NCBI RefSeq assembly: GCF_009905615.1
Contig: NZ_JAAAKW010000014.1
Coordinates: 62,001-126,000 of the forward strand
From: Pseudomonas sp. SLFW
GTDB taxonomy: Bacteria > Pseudomonadota > Gammaproteobacteria > Pseudomonadales > Pseudomonadaceae
Length of the DNA: 64,000 nt
Direction of reading: 5' to 3'
The notes below the pieces were generated by a model that saw nothing but the letters and a program-made list of their open reading frames with translations, did not search any database and was not told the DNA's origin. This document shows positions 35,466-42,994 of the stretch, in pieces; the first letter of the stretch is position 1; each line of letters begins with the position of its first letter. The translations under genes and the position numbers were made by a program.

Positions 35466-36320
35466 ATGACAGCCATTCTCGACATCGACCTGTTGCGCAC
35501 CTTTCATGCGGTGGTGCGCATCGGAAAATTCAGCGCGGCGGCCGAGCAGCTGCATAAAAGCCCGGCCGCGGTGAGCGTTCACATTCAGCGTCTGGAGCAG
35601 GTGGCGGGCGGCCGGTTGCTGAACCGCGATAACCAGTCCATTTCGCTGACCGTGCTGGGCAAGCGGCTGCTGATTTCGACCGCCGATTTGCTGCGCACCC
35701 ACGATCAGGCGCTGGCCGACCTGCACGGCACTGACCTCGCCGGGCGCATCACGCTGGGGGTGCCGGACGAATACGCGACCCATGTCATCCGCGACATCCT
35801 GCCGACCTTCGCCGCCGCTTGGCCGAATGTGGTGCTGGAACTGAAAACCGGGCCGAGCTATGCACTGAGGGAGCTGGTCCAGCGCGGCAAATTGCAGACG
35901 GCCGTCGTGGCGCAGCGCAAAGGCGACATCGGCCCCGACACCCAAGTGCTGATGTCGACCACGCCTGTCTGGGTCGGCCCGACGAGCACGACAGTGGCGC
36001 TCAACGATCCGCTGCCCTTGGCGGTTCACGCGCTGCAATGCCCTTACCGCGAAGCCATGACGGAGTCGCTCAAGGCCTCGGGCCGCCGCTCACGCATCGT
36101 CCTCGAAAGCCCTTCCAATCAGGCAGTCAAAGCCTGCGTGGAAGCGGGACTGGCCGTCAGTCTGATCGATCGCGGCAAGGTCACCGAACACATGCAAATC
36201 CTCGACGGCCTGCCGGTCATTCCCGATCACGACATTGTGTTCGTGCGCAGCGCGGCTTCACGCGGGGATGAAGCCGTGGACCTGCTGGCGCAGGCGATGC
36301 AGCAATCGTTTCGGTTGTAG
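35466..36320 (+). CDS. LysR-family transcriptional regulator
   Basis: 284-residue LysR regulator: N-terminal HTH (KFSAAAEQLHKSPAAVSVHI; LLNRDNQSISLTVLG), then the effector domain beginning GRITLGVPDEYATHVIRDIL. It is slightly shorter than the usual 295-310. It is divergent from the EamA exporter, which it probably controls. Confidence 0.92.
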   Translation: MTAILDIDLLRTFHAVVRIGKFSAAAEQLHKSPAAVSVHIQRLEQVAGGRLLNRDNQSISLTVLGKRLLISTADLLRTHDQALADLHGTDLAGRITLGVPDEYATHVIRDILPTFAAAWPNVVLELKTGPSYALRELVQRGKLQTAVVAQRKGDIGPDTQVLMSTTPVWVGPTSTTVALNDPLPLAVHALQCPYREAMTESLKASGRRSRIVLESPSNQAVKACVEAGLAVSLIDRGKVTEHMQILDGLPVIPDHDIVFVRSAASRGDEAVDLLAQAMQQSFRL

Positions 36321-36347
36321 GGCAGGCACTGTCGGCGGCCGATAGGT

Positions 36348-36470
36348 CCCTGTCGCTGCCGTCGTAACCTCCGGCGTCTCCCAGAGGAAATGGCTTCGAG
36401 ACGAGGACCCGTGAACGACGCGAACCCTGTGGGAGCAGTCGGAGGTACGACGGCCGCGAAAGCGGTGGCA
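36348..36470. repeat. inverted REP pair
   Basis: CCCTGTCGCTGCCGTCGTAA with CCTCCGGCGTCTCCCAGAGG (outward) and CTGTGGGAGCAGTCGGAGGT with GACGGCCGCGAAAGCGGTGG (inverted). They lie between the LysR and SRPBCC genes and show that these elements insert repeatedly in intergenic space here. Confidence 0.7.
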
Positions 36471-36570
36471 GGTCGGACTCACAGCGCAGACTCAGTGCCG
36501 CCTGCTAGGCTTTTAATCCCGTGCGATCCCCTCGGCAAAACCCGACAACCCTAAAAAGAGGATGCCCGCC

Positions 36571-37056
36571 ATGTCGCTCAACACACCTGAAAACACCCAC
36601 CCTCACGACCTGATCATTTCCCGCGTGCTCAACGTCCCCCGCGCCGCGCTCTGGCGTGCGTGGTCCGACCCCGATCTGCTGAAAGAATGGTGGTGCCCCA
36701 AACCGTGGGTCACCGAGGTCAAGGCCTTCGATCTACGACCCGGCGGTGCCTTTCATACGCTGATGACCGGGCCGGACGGTGCCAGCAGCGGCAACCCCGG
36801 CAGCTTTCTGGAAGTGGTGCCACAGTCGCGGCTGGTGTTCACCTCCATGCTCACCGCCGATTGGCGCCCGGCCACGCCCTGGCTGGGGTTCACCGCCATC
36901 GTGACGATGAGCGATGAAGGCGGCGGCACCCGCTACACCGCCCACGTCATGCACCCCGACGAAGACACGTGCGAGCAGCATAAACAGCTCGGCTTCTTCG
37001 AAGGCTGGAACGCGGTGATCACGCAACTGGAGGCGTTTGCCGCGGGGCTGCGCTGA
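36571..37056 (+). CDS. SRPBCC (AHSA1-like) family protein
   Basis: 161-residue START/AHSA1-type helix-grip protein: LIISRVLNVPRAALWRAWSD, EWWCPKPW, FDLRPGGAFHTLM, and FFEGWNAVITQLEAFA. These cytoplasmic domains bind hydrophobic ligands or act as stress-related chaperone co-factors; no specific role can be given. ATG at 36571 is preferred to 36562 because AGAGGA is at the right distance. Single gene, convergent with the MFS gene. Confidence 0.88.
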   Translation: MSLNTPENTHPHDLIISRVLNVPRAALWRAWSDPDLLKEWWCPKPWVTEVKAFDLRPGGAFHTLMTGPDGASSGNPGSFLEVVPQSRLVFTSMLTADWRPATPWLGFTAIVTMSDEGGGTRYTAHVMHPDEDTCEQHKQLGFFEGWNAVITQLEAFAAGLR

Positions 37057-37082
37057 ATCTTCAGGCAACCCTCGCACCGCCA

Positions 37083-38375
37083 TCAGCTCGTCACGGCGTT
37101 GGGCATCGCTTTCTGCTCCCGCACTGACAGGATGGTCACTGCCGCGATCAGGCACAGTACGCCGCCGGTGAAAAACGCGGGCAGATAGCTCAACAGCGCC
37201 GTGCGCGACCAGCCTGCGCCAAATGCCGCAACGGCGGCGCCGATCTGGTGCCCGGCGAAGATCCACCCAAACACCAGCCCGGCGCGTTCGGCGCCGAATC
37301 GGGAGGCGGCCAGGCGGACAGTGGGCGGAACGGTGGCGATCCAGTCGAGGCCGTAAAACACGGCGAACACCGACAAGCCGAAGATCGAGAAGTCGGTGAA
37401 GGGCAGGGCGATCAGCGACAGCCCCCGCAACCCGTAGTACCAGAACAGCAGCCGACGATTATCGAACCGGTCCGACAGCCAGCCAGACGCCACCGTGCCG
37501 ATCAGGTCGAACACCCCCATCGCCGCCAGCAGCCCCGCTGCCTTCACCTGTGAAATGCCGTAGTCGCCACACATCGGGATCAGGTGGACTTGCACCAGAC
37601 CGTTGGTGGTGGCGCCGCAAATAAAAAAGGTGCTGAACAGAATCCAGAAGACCCGAGTCTTTGCGGCGTCACGCAAGGTGTTCAACGACGCGGCGAAGAT
37701 CGACGCCGCACTGACAGGTGGCGTGGCAAGCGCAACGTCGCCGGTGTCGCCATACGGGCGCAGGCCCATGTCGCCGGGGCGATCGCGCATGATCATGAGC
37801 ACGGCGAAACCCGCGACCGCGAGCATGACGGACATCAACATCAATGCCCAGCGCCAACCGTAGTGATCGGTGATATTCGCCAGAATCGGCATGAAGATCA
37901 GTTGCCCGGTGGCGGTGCTGGCGGTGAGCACGCCGATCACCAACCCTCGCCGGTGACTGAACCAGCGTGAAGCAACCGTCGCGCCCAGGGTCAGCGCGGT
38001 CATTCCTGCGCCGATGCCGACCGCGACGCCCCACAGCGCCACCAACTGCCAGACCTTGGTCATGCTCAGCGACATCAGCAGCGCGACCATGATCACCAGA
38101 ATCGCGGTGATCGTGACGGTGCGCAGGCCGTAGCGGTTCATCAGCGCAGCGGCAAACGGCGCCATCAGGCCGAACAGCACGAAGCGAATCGACAACGCCG
38201 ATGAGATTTCCAGCGTGTTCCAGCCGAACTCCATCTGCATGGGCACGATGAAAATTCCCGGCGCGCCCACCGAGGCCGCCGTGATCAGGGCCGTCAGAAA
38301 CGTCACCGCGACCATTGCCCAGCCATAATGAATCCCGCGTCGGGCGAGCACCCCGCAAAGCCAGTCAGAAATCAT
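37083..38375 (-). CDS. MFS transporter
   Basis: 430-residue major facilitator carrier with 12 predicted helices, a cytoplasmic loop motif RWFSHRRGLVIG near 145, and a central linker near 210. It is a paralogue of the carrier cut at 1-944. Start ATG at 38375 with GGAGG upstream; the GTG at 38381 is less likely. It lies 12 bases after the HD-domain gene and both are divergent from a GlxA-type regulator, so it may carry the HD enzyme's substrate or product (inference). Confidence 0.92.
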   Translation of the reverse strand: MISDWLCGVLARRGIHYGWAMVAVTFLTALITAASVGAPGIFIVPMQMEFGWNTLEISSALSIRFVLFGLMAPFAAALMNRYGLRTVTITAILVIMVALLMSLSMTKVWQLVALWGVAVGIGAGMTALTLGATVASRWFSHRRGLVIGVLTASTATGQLIFMPILANITDHYGWRWALMLMSVMLAVAGFAVLMIMRDRPGDMGLRPYGDTGDVALATPPVSAASIFAASLNTLRDAAKTRVFWILFSTFFICGATTNGLVQVHLIPMCGDYGISQVKAAGLLAAMGVFDLIGTVASGWLSDRFDNRRLLFWYYGLRGLSLIALPFTDFSIFGLSVFAVFYGLDWIATVPPTVRLAASRFGAERAGLVFGWIFAGHQIGAAVAAFGAGWSRTALLSYLPAFFTGGVLCLIAAVTILSVREQKAMPNAVTS

Positions 38376-38387
38376 GGACACCTCCGC

Positions 38388-39029
38388 TTAGCTGTCGAAC
38401 GGCGCGTTGTCGATCAAGTCGCACACGTTCGGGCAATCGAAGCCGTGGATGTGCCGTCTTCCCACGTCCGCCAGCCCGGTGCCGATGGCGGTGTGCGGTT
38501 TCTTCCGCGCAACTTCGGCGACGGCTTGGGTGAACGCCGCCTTCATGCCCAGGCGCGGGTACAGCGCCAAGGTGTCGTCGATCAGCGACGGCGTGATTTC
38601 GTCGATGAACAGGCCCATGACGTCGACGTGGGCTCCCATGTAGATCAGGGCAATTTCCGGTTGTTTACGGTCGGCGATCCCGGCGCTGGAGTGCAGGGCG
38701 ATAGCGTCCCAGACCAGTTGCGCCTTGGCGTCTGCATAGCCGTTGTCGAGCAGGAAACGGCTGGCGGCATCCGCCCCATCCACTTCGAAACGCTGGTCGG
38801 CCGCGAATGCATCGGTCAGCCCGAGGTCGTGCATCAGGGCGGCGAGGTAAACGACTTCGCGGTCGTATTTCAGGCCACGCTGTTGGCCGAGAAAATCGGC
38901 GAACCACCAGGAGCGGTGGACGTGGTTGAGCAGGGCCTTGGAATGCACCCGCTCGACCAGCGCGCTGGCTTTGCGGGTCAGGTCGGTGTCCGGGGCAATG
39001 ATGCCACCGAGGGAGATGGGAGAAGTCAT
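38388..39029 (-). CDS. HD domain-containing protein, cyanamide-hydratase-like
   Basis: 213-residue metal-dependent HD hydrolase-fold protein. The metal ligands are likely H36 or H38 (NHVHRSWWFADFL) and H67-D68 (LAALMHDLGL), with further conserved residues in ALHSSAGI. Its length, and the helix RVHSKALLNHVHRSWWFADF before the HD pair, resemble the cyanamide hydratase/Ddi2-related HD group rather than c-di-GMP or dNTP hydrolases. That is a family-level inference. It starts the pair with the MFS carrier and is divergent from a GlxA-type AraC regulator. Confidence 0.85.
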   Translation of the reverse strand: MTSPISLGGIIAPDTDLTRKASALVERVHSKALLNHVHRSWWFADFLGQQRGLKYDREVVYLAALMHDLGLTDAFAADQRFEVDGADAASRFLLDNGYADAKAQLVWDAIALHSSAGIADRKQPEIALIYMGAHVDVMGLFIDEITPSLIDDTLALYPRLGMKAAFTQAVAEVARKKPHTAIGTGLADVGRRHIHGFDCPNVCDLIDNAPFDS

Positions 39030-39150
39030 GGCGCTTACCTGAGAAGTGGGTCTGCCGCTGAGTCTAGGGTCCTGCCATCGTCATAATTGACTGTTTTCAG
39101 TCGATTCGTGCCAAGATCGTGTTCTTCATCCATTCAACCGGAGACGTCCC

Positions 39151-40191
39151 GTGACCACGCCTACCCGCCGCCAGACCCGGGCCTTGCACACGCCGCAGAA
39201 ACGGGTCGTCATTCTGTCGTTACCCCCGGTGGACGCGCTGGACGTGATCGGTCCGGCTGAGGTTTTCAGTTTCACCAACAGCTTGTTCGCCGCCGACGCG
39301 CCCCCTTATCGGCTGGAACTGATCTCTTCGAGCGCTGATGTGCAGATGCAAAGCGGCACCGGCATTGGCCTTCTGGCCCACAAGACGCTGGAACAGGAAC
39401 GGCGGGATGACCTGCCGATTGACACCCTGATCGTCACGACCGGCTGGAAGACCCTCGGCCATCTGGATCAGTCCGCGCTGACATGGATTCAGCAGCGGTC
39501 AACGGACGTGCGCCGACTGTGCTCGATCTGCGTGGCGGCGTTCGCGTTGGCCGCGGCGGGGGTGCTGGACGGTCGGCGAGCGACCACCCATTGGGGCGTG
39601 GCGCAGGAGCTGACGGAGCGTTATCCCAAGGTCAACGTCGACCCGGACCCGATCTGGATCAAGGACGGAAACGTCTACACCTCGGCGGGGATCTCGGCAG
39701 GGATCGATCTGGCGTTGGCACTGGTCAGCGAGGACCTTGGCGACGCGATTGCCATGGAGGTCGCCCGCAACCTGGTGCTGTTTCTGCGGCGTCCCGGCGG
39801 GCAGGCGCAGTTCAGCGTCACCCTGCAATCCCAACGCACTGCGGGTTCGGGGCTGGAAGAACTGTGCGTGTGGATCAGCGAGCATTTACACACCGAACTG
39901 ACCGTAGAGATGCTCGCCGACCGCATGTCCACCAGCGTTCGTACGTTGATTCGCCAGTTTCAGAAAGGCCTGAACACCACCCCGGCGAAATACGTCGAAG
40001 ACGTGCGTCTTGAAGCCGCGTGCCGTGCGTTCGAGATGGGCGGGCGCTCCATGGAGGAAATCGCCCGCCGCTGCGGTTACAACAGCGTCGATGTGTTGCG
40101 CAAGGCGTTCGTTCGACGGTTGGGAGTGACGCCGAAGGAGTACGCGCAGCGTTTCGCGCCGTCACCCAGGCTCGCGACGGCAGAGGCCTGA
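39151..40191 (+). CDS. GlxA-type AraC transcriptional regulator
   Basis: 346 residues. The N-terminal DJ-1/PfpI-like domain (about 15-195; VVILSLPPVDALDVIGPAEV, and the nucleophile-elbow region CSICVAAFALAAAG) is followed by an AraC DNA-binding domain with two HTHs (about 240-335; LADRMSTSVRTLIRQFQKGL, IARRCGYNSVDVLRKAF). Start is GTG at 39151 with GGAGACG upstream. It is divergent from the HD-domain/MFS pair, 121 bases apart, and is its probable regulator. Inducer unknown. Confidence 0.92.
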   Translation: MTTPTRRQTRALHTPQKRVVILSLPPVDALDVIGPAEVFSFTNSLFAADAPPYRLELISSSADVQMQSGTGIGLLAHKTLEQERRDDLPIDTLIVTTGWKTLGHLDQSALTWIQQRSTDVRRLCSICVAAFALAAAGVLDGRRATTHWGVAQELTERYPKVNVDPDPIWIKDGNVYTSAGISAGIDLALALVSEDLGDAIAMEVARNLVLFLRRPGGQAQFSVTLQSQRTAGSGLEELCVWISEHLHTELTVEMLADRMSTSVRTLIRQFQKGLNTTPAKYVEDVRLEAACRAFEMGGRSMEEIARRCGYNSVDVLRKAFVRRLGVTPKEYAQRFAPSPRLATAEA

Positions 40192-40199
40192 CTTCGCCG

Positions 40200-40784
40200 T
40201 CAGGCTGTTCGCAGGTCGCGAACGACCTCGGTCAGCTCGCCGGTGTCGGTGTTGTAGAACAGACCGAAGATGTTGACGTTCTCCGGTGTGCCGGGATGGG
40301 CGCGGACCATGGCGGTGTCGTACGCCAGCGACTGCTCATAATCGACGATGGCGACGCTGCCGTGGTCGTAGCACGCTGAAATATCGGCGCTGTGCTCATG
40401 ATTGAAGTTGCGGACGAAGCCGTCTTTGGAGAACGAGGTCGCACCGCAGTTGGAGTGATGCACCACCACGATGTTGCGAATGCCGAACAGGTATTCGGCC
40501 ACCGTGATCGAGCGCAAACCATCGACGGCACGTCCTGCCGCCACCGACACCGTGGCCAGCGTGGTGGTCGAACCGACGCTGCGACCGTCCTGGTCGCGAA
40601 TCACCTCGCCGGGATAGACCTCACCGAAATGCCGGGCGATCGCTTCGGGAATGTCCCGCACCCGTGGGTCGTAGCAATAGATCACCACGGTGTTGAGCGG
40701 AACGGCTTTGGCGAACGCCTCGCGCATGACCGGCTCATCGAAACCGGGCTGTGCACTGAACACGTATTCATCGAATCTGGACAT
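40200..40784 (-). CDS. beta-class carbonic anhydrase-like protein
   Basis: 194 residues with the beta-carbonic-anhydrase zinc pattern: Cys37 and the Asp39-Arg41 pair (YCYDPRV), His110 and Cys113 (HHSNCGATSF). It would interconvert CO2 and bicarbonate in the cytoplasm. The C-terminal half is a variant form that includes NHEHSADISACYDHG, so it may be a divergent family member with another substrate. It is followed after 8 bases by the GlxA-type gene on the other strand (convergent ends). Confidence 0.87.
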   Translation of the reverse strand: MSRFDEYVFSAQPGFDEPVMREAFAKAVPLNTVVIYCYDPRVRDIPEAIARHFGEVYPGEVIRDQDGRSVGSTTTLATVSVAAGRAVDGLRSITVAEYLFGIRNIVVVHHSNCGATSFSKDGFVRNFNHEHSADISACYDHGSVAIVDYEQSLAYDTAMVRAHPGTPENVNIFGLFYNTDTGELTEVVRDLRTA

Positions 40785-40898
40785 GGTCGTCTCCTGTGGG
40801 CAGGGGCGAGACGTCGCCCCACCGTTGGCTGACGACTGTAGGTGCCCACCGGATTGCGCATGTGACAGATTTGCAGTGTTTCTTGCCAGATCCGAGGG

Positions 40899-41210
40899 CT
40901 AAACGCTCCCTTCGCTTTCCACCACCAGAATCCGCGCCACCCCCAGTGGGTGGGCGACGTGGGCGGTGCCGACCGAGGCGTAGAACACGTCGCCGGTTTC
41001 CAGGATCGTCGACTGCTCGACGCCGTCTGCCTTGAAATGCATTTCAACGCGACCGTCCAAAACGGCGAAGACTTCCTGCCCGTCGTTGACGTGCCATTTG
41101 TACGGCTGGTCAGTCCAGTGCAGGCGGGTGGTGATGCCGTTCATGTTGGCGATGTCCAGTGCTGCCCAGGCGCGGTCGCCCGTGAACGCTTTACTGCGAA
41201 TGATCTTCAC
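40899..41210 (-). CDS. cupin domain protein
   Basis: 103-residue single cupin barrel. The two cupin motifs are only partly kept: YKWHVNDGQEVFAVLDGRVE (one His, Glu) and DVFYASVGTAHVAHPLG (His). A metal-dependent role is therefore possible but not certain. It starts 15 bases after the end of the methyltransferase gene and is probably co-transcribed with it. Confidence 0.85.
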   Translation of the reverse strand: MKIIRSKAFTGDRAWAALDIANMNGITTRLHWTDQPYKWHVNDGQEVFAVLDGRVEMHFKADGVEQSTILETGDVFYASVGTAHVAHPLGVARILVVESEGSV

Positions 41211-41225
41211 GAGGATTACCTTTGA

Positions 41226-41996
41226 TCAATCCAGCCGTCGACACAGGTAGGCCTGGGTCTGGTAGGGGAAGTCGATGCTGTCGCGGCCGCGCAGGGCGGG
41301 GTGGGTCTTGATCAGCTCGCGCAGCTGTTCGGTGACCACGGCTTTTTCGGCCTCGGGCAGCGCGGCGATGAAACTGACGGACAGAAAACGGTTCATGATC
41401 ACCGTTTCCGCAGGGCCGGAGTGGCTGTAGTTGAAACAGGTGAGTTCGGGTTGGGCGAAATAAGGGCCGCTTAAGGGCTGGCGCCAGTGGCCAGTGTGAA
41501 AGCGCGGGGTATCGCCTTCGTACGGCGTGATGATGCGGGTGATCTCGGCGACCCAGTCCACGGACTCGTCCCGCACGTTCCAGATCAATCCCAGACGACC
41601 CTCCGGTTTCAGCACCCGGTGTATCTCGGCGAGCGCCGCGTCATTGGCGAACCAGTGAAAGGCCTGGGCGCAGACCACCGCGTCCACCGTGCCATCGGCG
41701 AGGGGCAGGGCGTTAGCAGTACCTGGAACGATGGTCGTGTCCGGCAGACTCTTGGCGAATTCCCGGCGCATCGCTTCGACCGGCTCGACGGCGGTGAGGT
41801 GCGGCGTCAAGGGTGTCAGCAACCGGGTGAACTTGCCGGTGCCAGCGCCGAGGTCCACCACCGAGGCCTGCGCCTCGATCCCCAGCGTCCGCCTGAGCCA
41901 GATGCCCAGTTCATCCGGATAATCCGGTCGGCCTTGGGTGTAGGCCCCCGCTTGCGTCGAAAATCCCACCTGAGCCGCTTTATGAACGACTGACAT
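41226..41996 (-). CDS. class I SAM-dependent methyltransferase
   Basis: 256-residue methyltransferase. The SAM-binding motif is VVDLGAGTGKFTRLL (residues about 45-60), followed by the acidic loop AVEPVEAMR, the DAVVCAQAFHWF segment and GLIWNVRDE. Many relatives methylate small metabolites, but the substrate is unknown. ATG at 41996 is preferred over 42011 because a GAGG-type site lies upstream. It is paired with the cupin gene downstream. Confidence 0.88.
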   Translation of the reverse strand: MSVVHKAAQVGFSTQAGAYTQGRPDYPDELGIWLRRTLGIEAQASVVDLGAGTGKFTRLLTPLTPHLTAVEPVEAMRREFAKSLPDTTIVPGTANALPLADGTVDAVVCAQAFHWFANDAALAEIHRVLKPEGRLGLIWNVRDESVDWVAEITRIITPYEGDTPRFHTGHWRQPLSGPYFAQPELTCFNYSHSGPAETVIMNRFLSVSFIAALPEAEKAVVTEQLRELIKTHPALRGRDSIDFPYQTQAYLCRRLD

Positions 41997-42014
41997 CTCA
42001 GTGACCCTCATCGT

Positions 42015-42048
42015 GGAAACGTGGCGGGCGCATTATGCGCCACTTTCC
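42015..42048. terminator. terminator-like hairpin
   Basis: GGAAA at 42015-42019 and GTGGCG at 42021-42026 pair with CGCCAC at 42038-42043 and TTTCC at 42044-42048; the loop can itself form the palindrome GCGCATTATGCGC. It lies just after the stop of the solute-binding-protein gene on the minus strand. Confidence 0.5.
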
Positions 42049-42073
42049 CTTCACTGAAGATGAACATCATGGC

Positions 42074-42994
42074 TTATGGCGCCACAGGTTCGGCCAGCAT
42101 CATGCGCAGCAACGGCGCGTATTCGGCGTGGCTGACCGGCGCAATCCCGGAGGCTTTCTGTGATGCCAGAAACCCTGCCAGCCCTTGCTGATCGTTCAGC
42201 ATCGCGGCGCGGATCTTTTCCTTCAGCGGGGCGCAGACACTGCCGCTGAATACGAAAGGGTCGTAGTAGATCGGTTCCGAACGCCACAGCACCTTGAAGG
42301 TATCGCGCTGGATCAGGCCATTGATGAGGTATTCATCGGCGCGCACGCTGGACACGAACGCCGCGTCGGCCTTGCGGTTGATCAGGGCGTCCAATGACTT
42401 GTCGTGAGAACCCGAATAGGCAATGGAGCCGAAGAACTGCGCCAGCGGAATCCCGGTCAATCGGGAGAATTCAGTGTTCGGCACCAGGCTCCCGGAGGTG
42501 CTGGCGGGGTCGGTCAGGACCACGCGTTTGCCGCGCAAGGCGTCGATGTTGCTGGCGACTTCACTGCGGGCCAGCAGCAGGGCCTGATAGTGATGACCGG
42601 CCGGGGTGAAGAAGCCGTTGTTGATGGTCAGGCTGGCAAAGGGTTCGATGCGCGGGTCACGCTGGTACGCGAGCATGTAGGACGCAGGGCCCAGCCAGGC
42701 GATGTCGACGCCGCCCGAGACGATGGCATCGACCACGCTCTCGTAGGATGAAGAAGGCACGATTTCCACAGGAATGCCGGTGGCACTGCTCAGCCGTTCG
42801 ATCAGCGGTTTCTGTTCCTGGAGCAGTTCGTCCATGCTCTTTTTCGGAATCACCGCGATGCGCAGGCTGTGTTGGCTGCACTGCGCGGTCGAAAAGGGCG
42901 GTGCCGGAGAGGGCGCCGTCGGAGCAGGCGCGGCCACGCAGACGTTGAGCATCAGGCCTGCCAAAACAGCGCTAAGGCATTTCACTGCGTGCAT
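42074..42994 (-). CDS. PhnD-like periplasmic substrate-binding protein
   Basis: 306 residues with an N-terminal Sec signal peptide (MHAVKCLSAVLAGLMLNVCVA) and the PhnD/PstS-like type II binding fold: LRIAVIPKKSMDELLQEQ, DAIVSGGVDIAWLGPASYM, and the hinge STSGSLVPNTEF. It would bind phosphate, phosphite, phosphonate or another oxyanion in the periplasm. No permease or ATPase gene is nearby. It overlaps the GGDEF-EAL gene by 13 bases on the same strand, suggesting that it is the ligand-sensing partner of that c-di-GMP enzyme rather than a transporter part (inference). Confidence 0.88.
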   Translation of the reverse strand: MHAVKCLSAVLAGLMLNVCVAAPAPTAPSPAPPFSTAQCSQHSLRIAVIPKKSMDELLQEQKPLIERLSSATGIPVEIVPSSSYESVVDAIVSGGVDIAWLGPASYMLAYQRDPRIEPFASLTINNGFFTPAGHHYQALLLARSEVASNIDALRGKRVVLTDPASTSGSLVPNTEFSRLTGIPLAQFFGSIAYSGSHDKSLDALINRKADAAFVSSVRADEYLINGLIQRDTFKVLWRSEPIYYDPFVFSGSVCAPLKEKIRAAMLNDQQGLAGFLASQKASGIAPVSHAEYAPLLRMMLAEPVAP

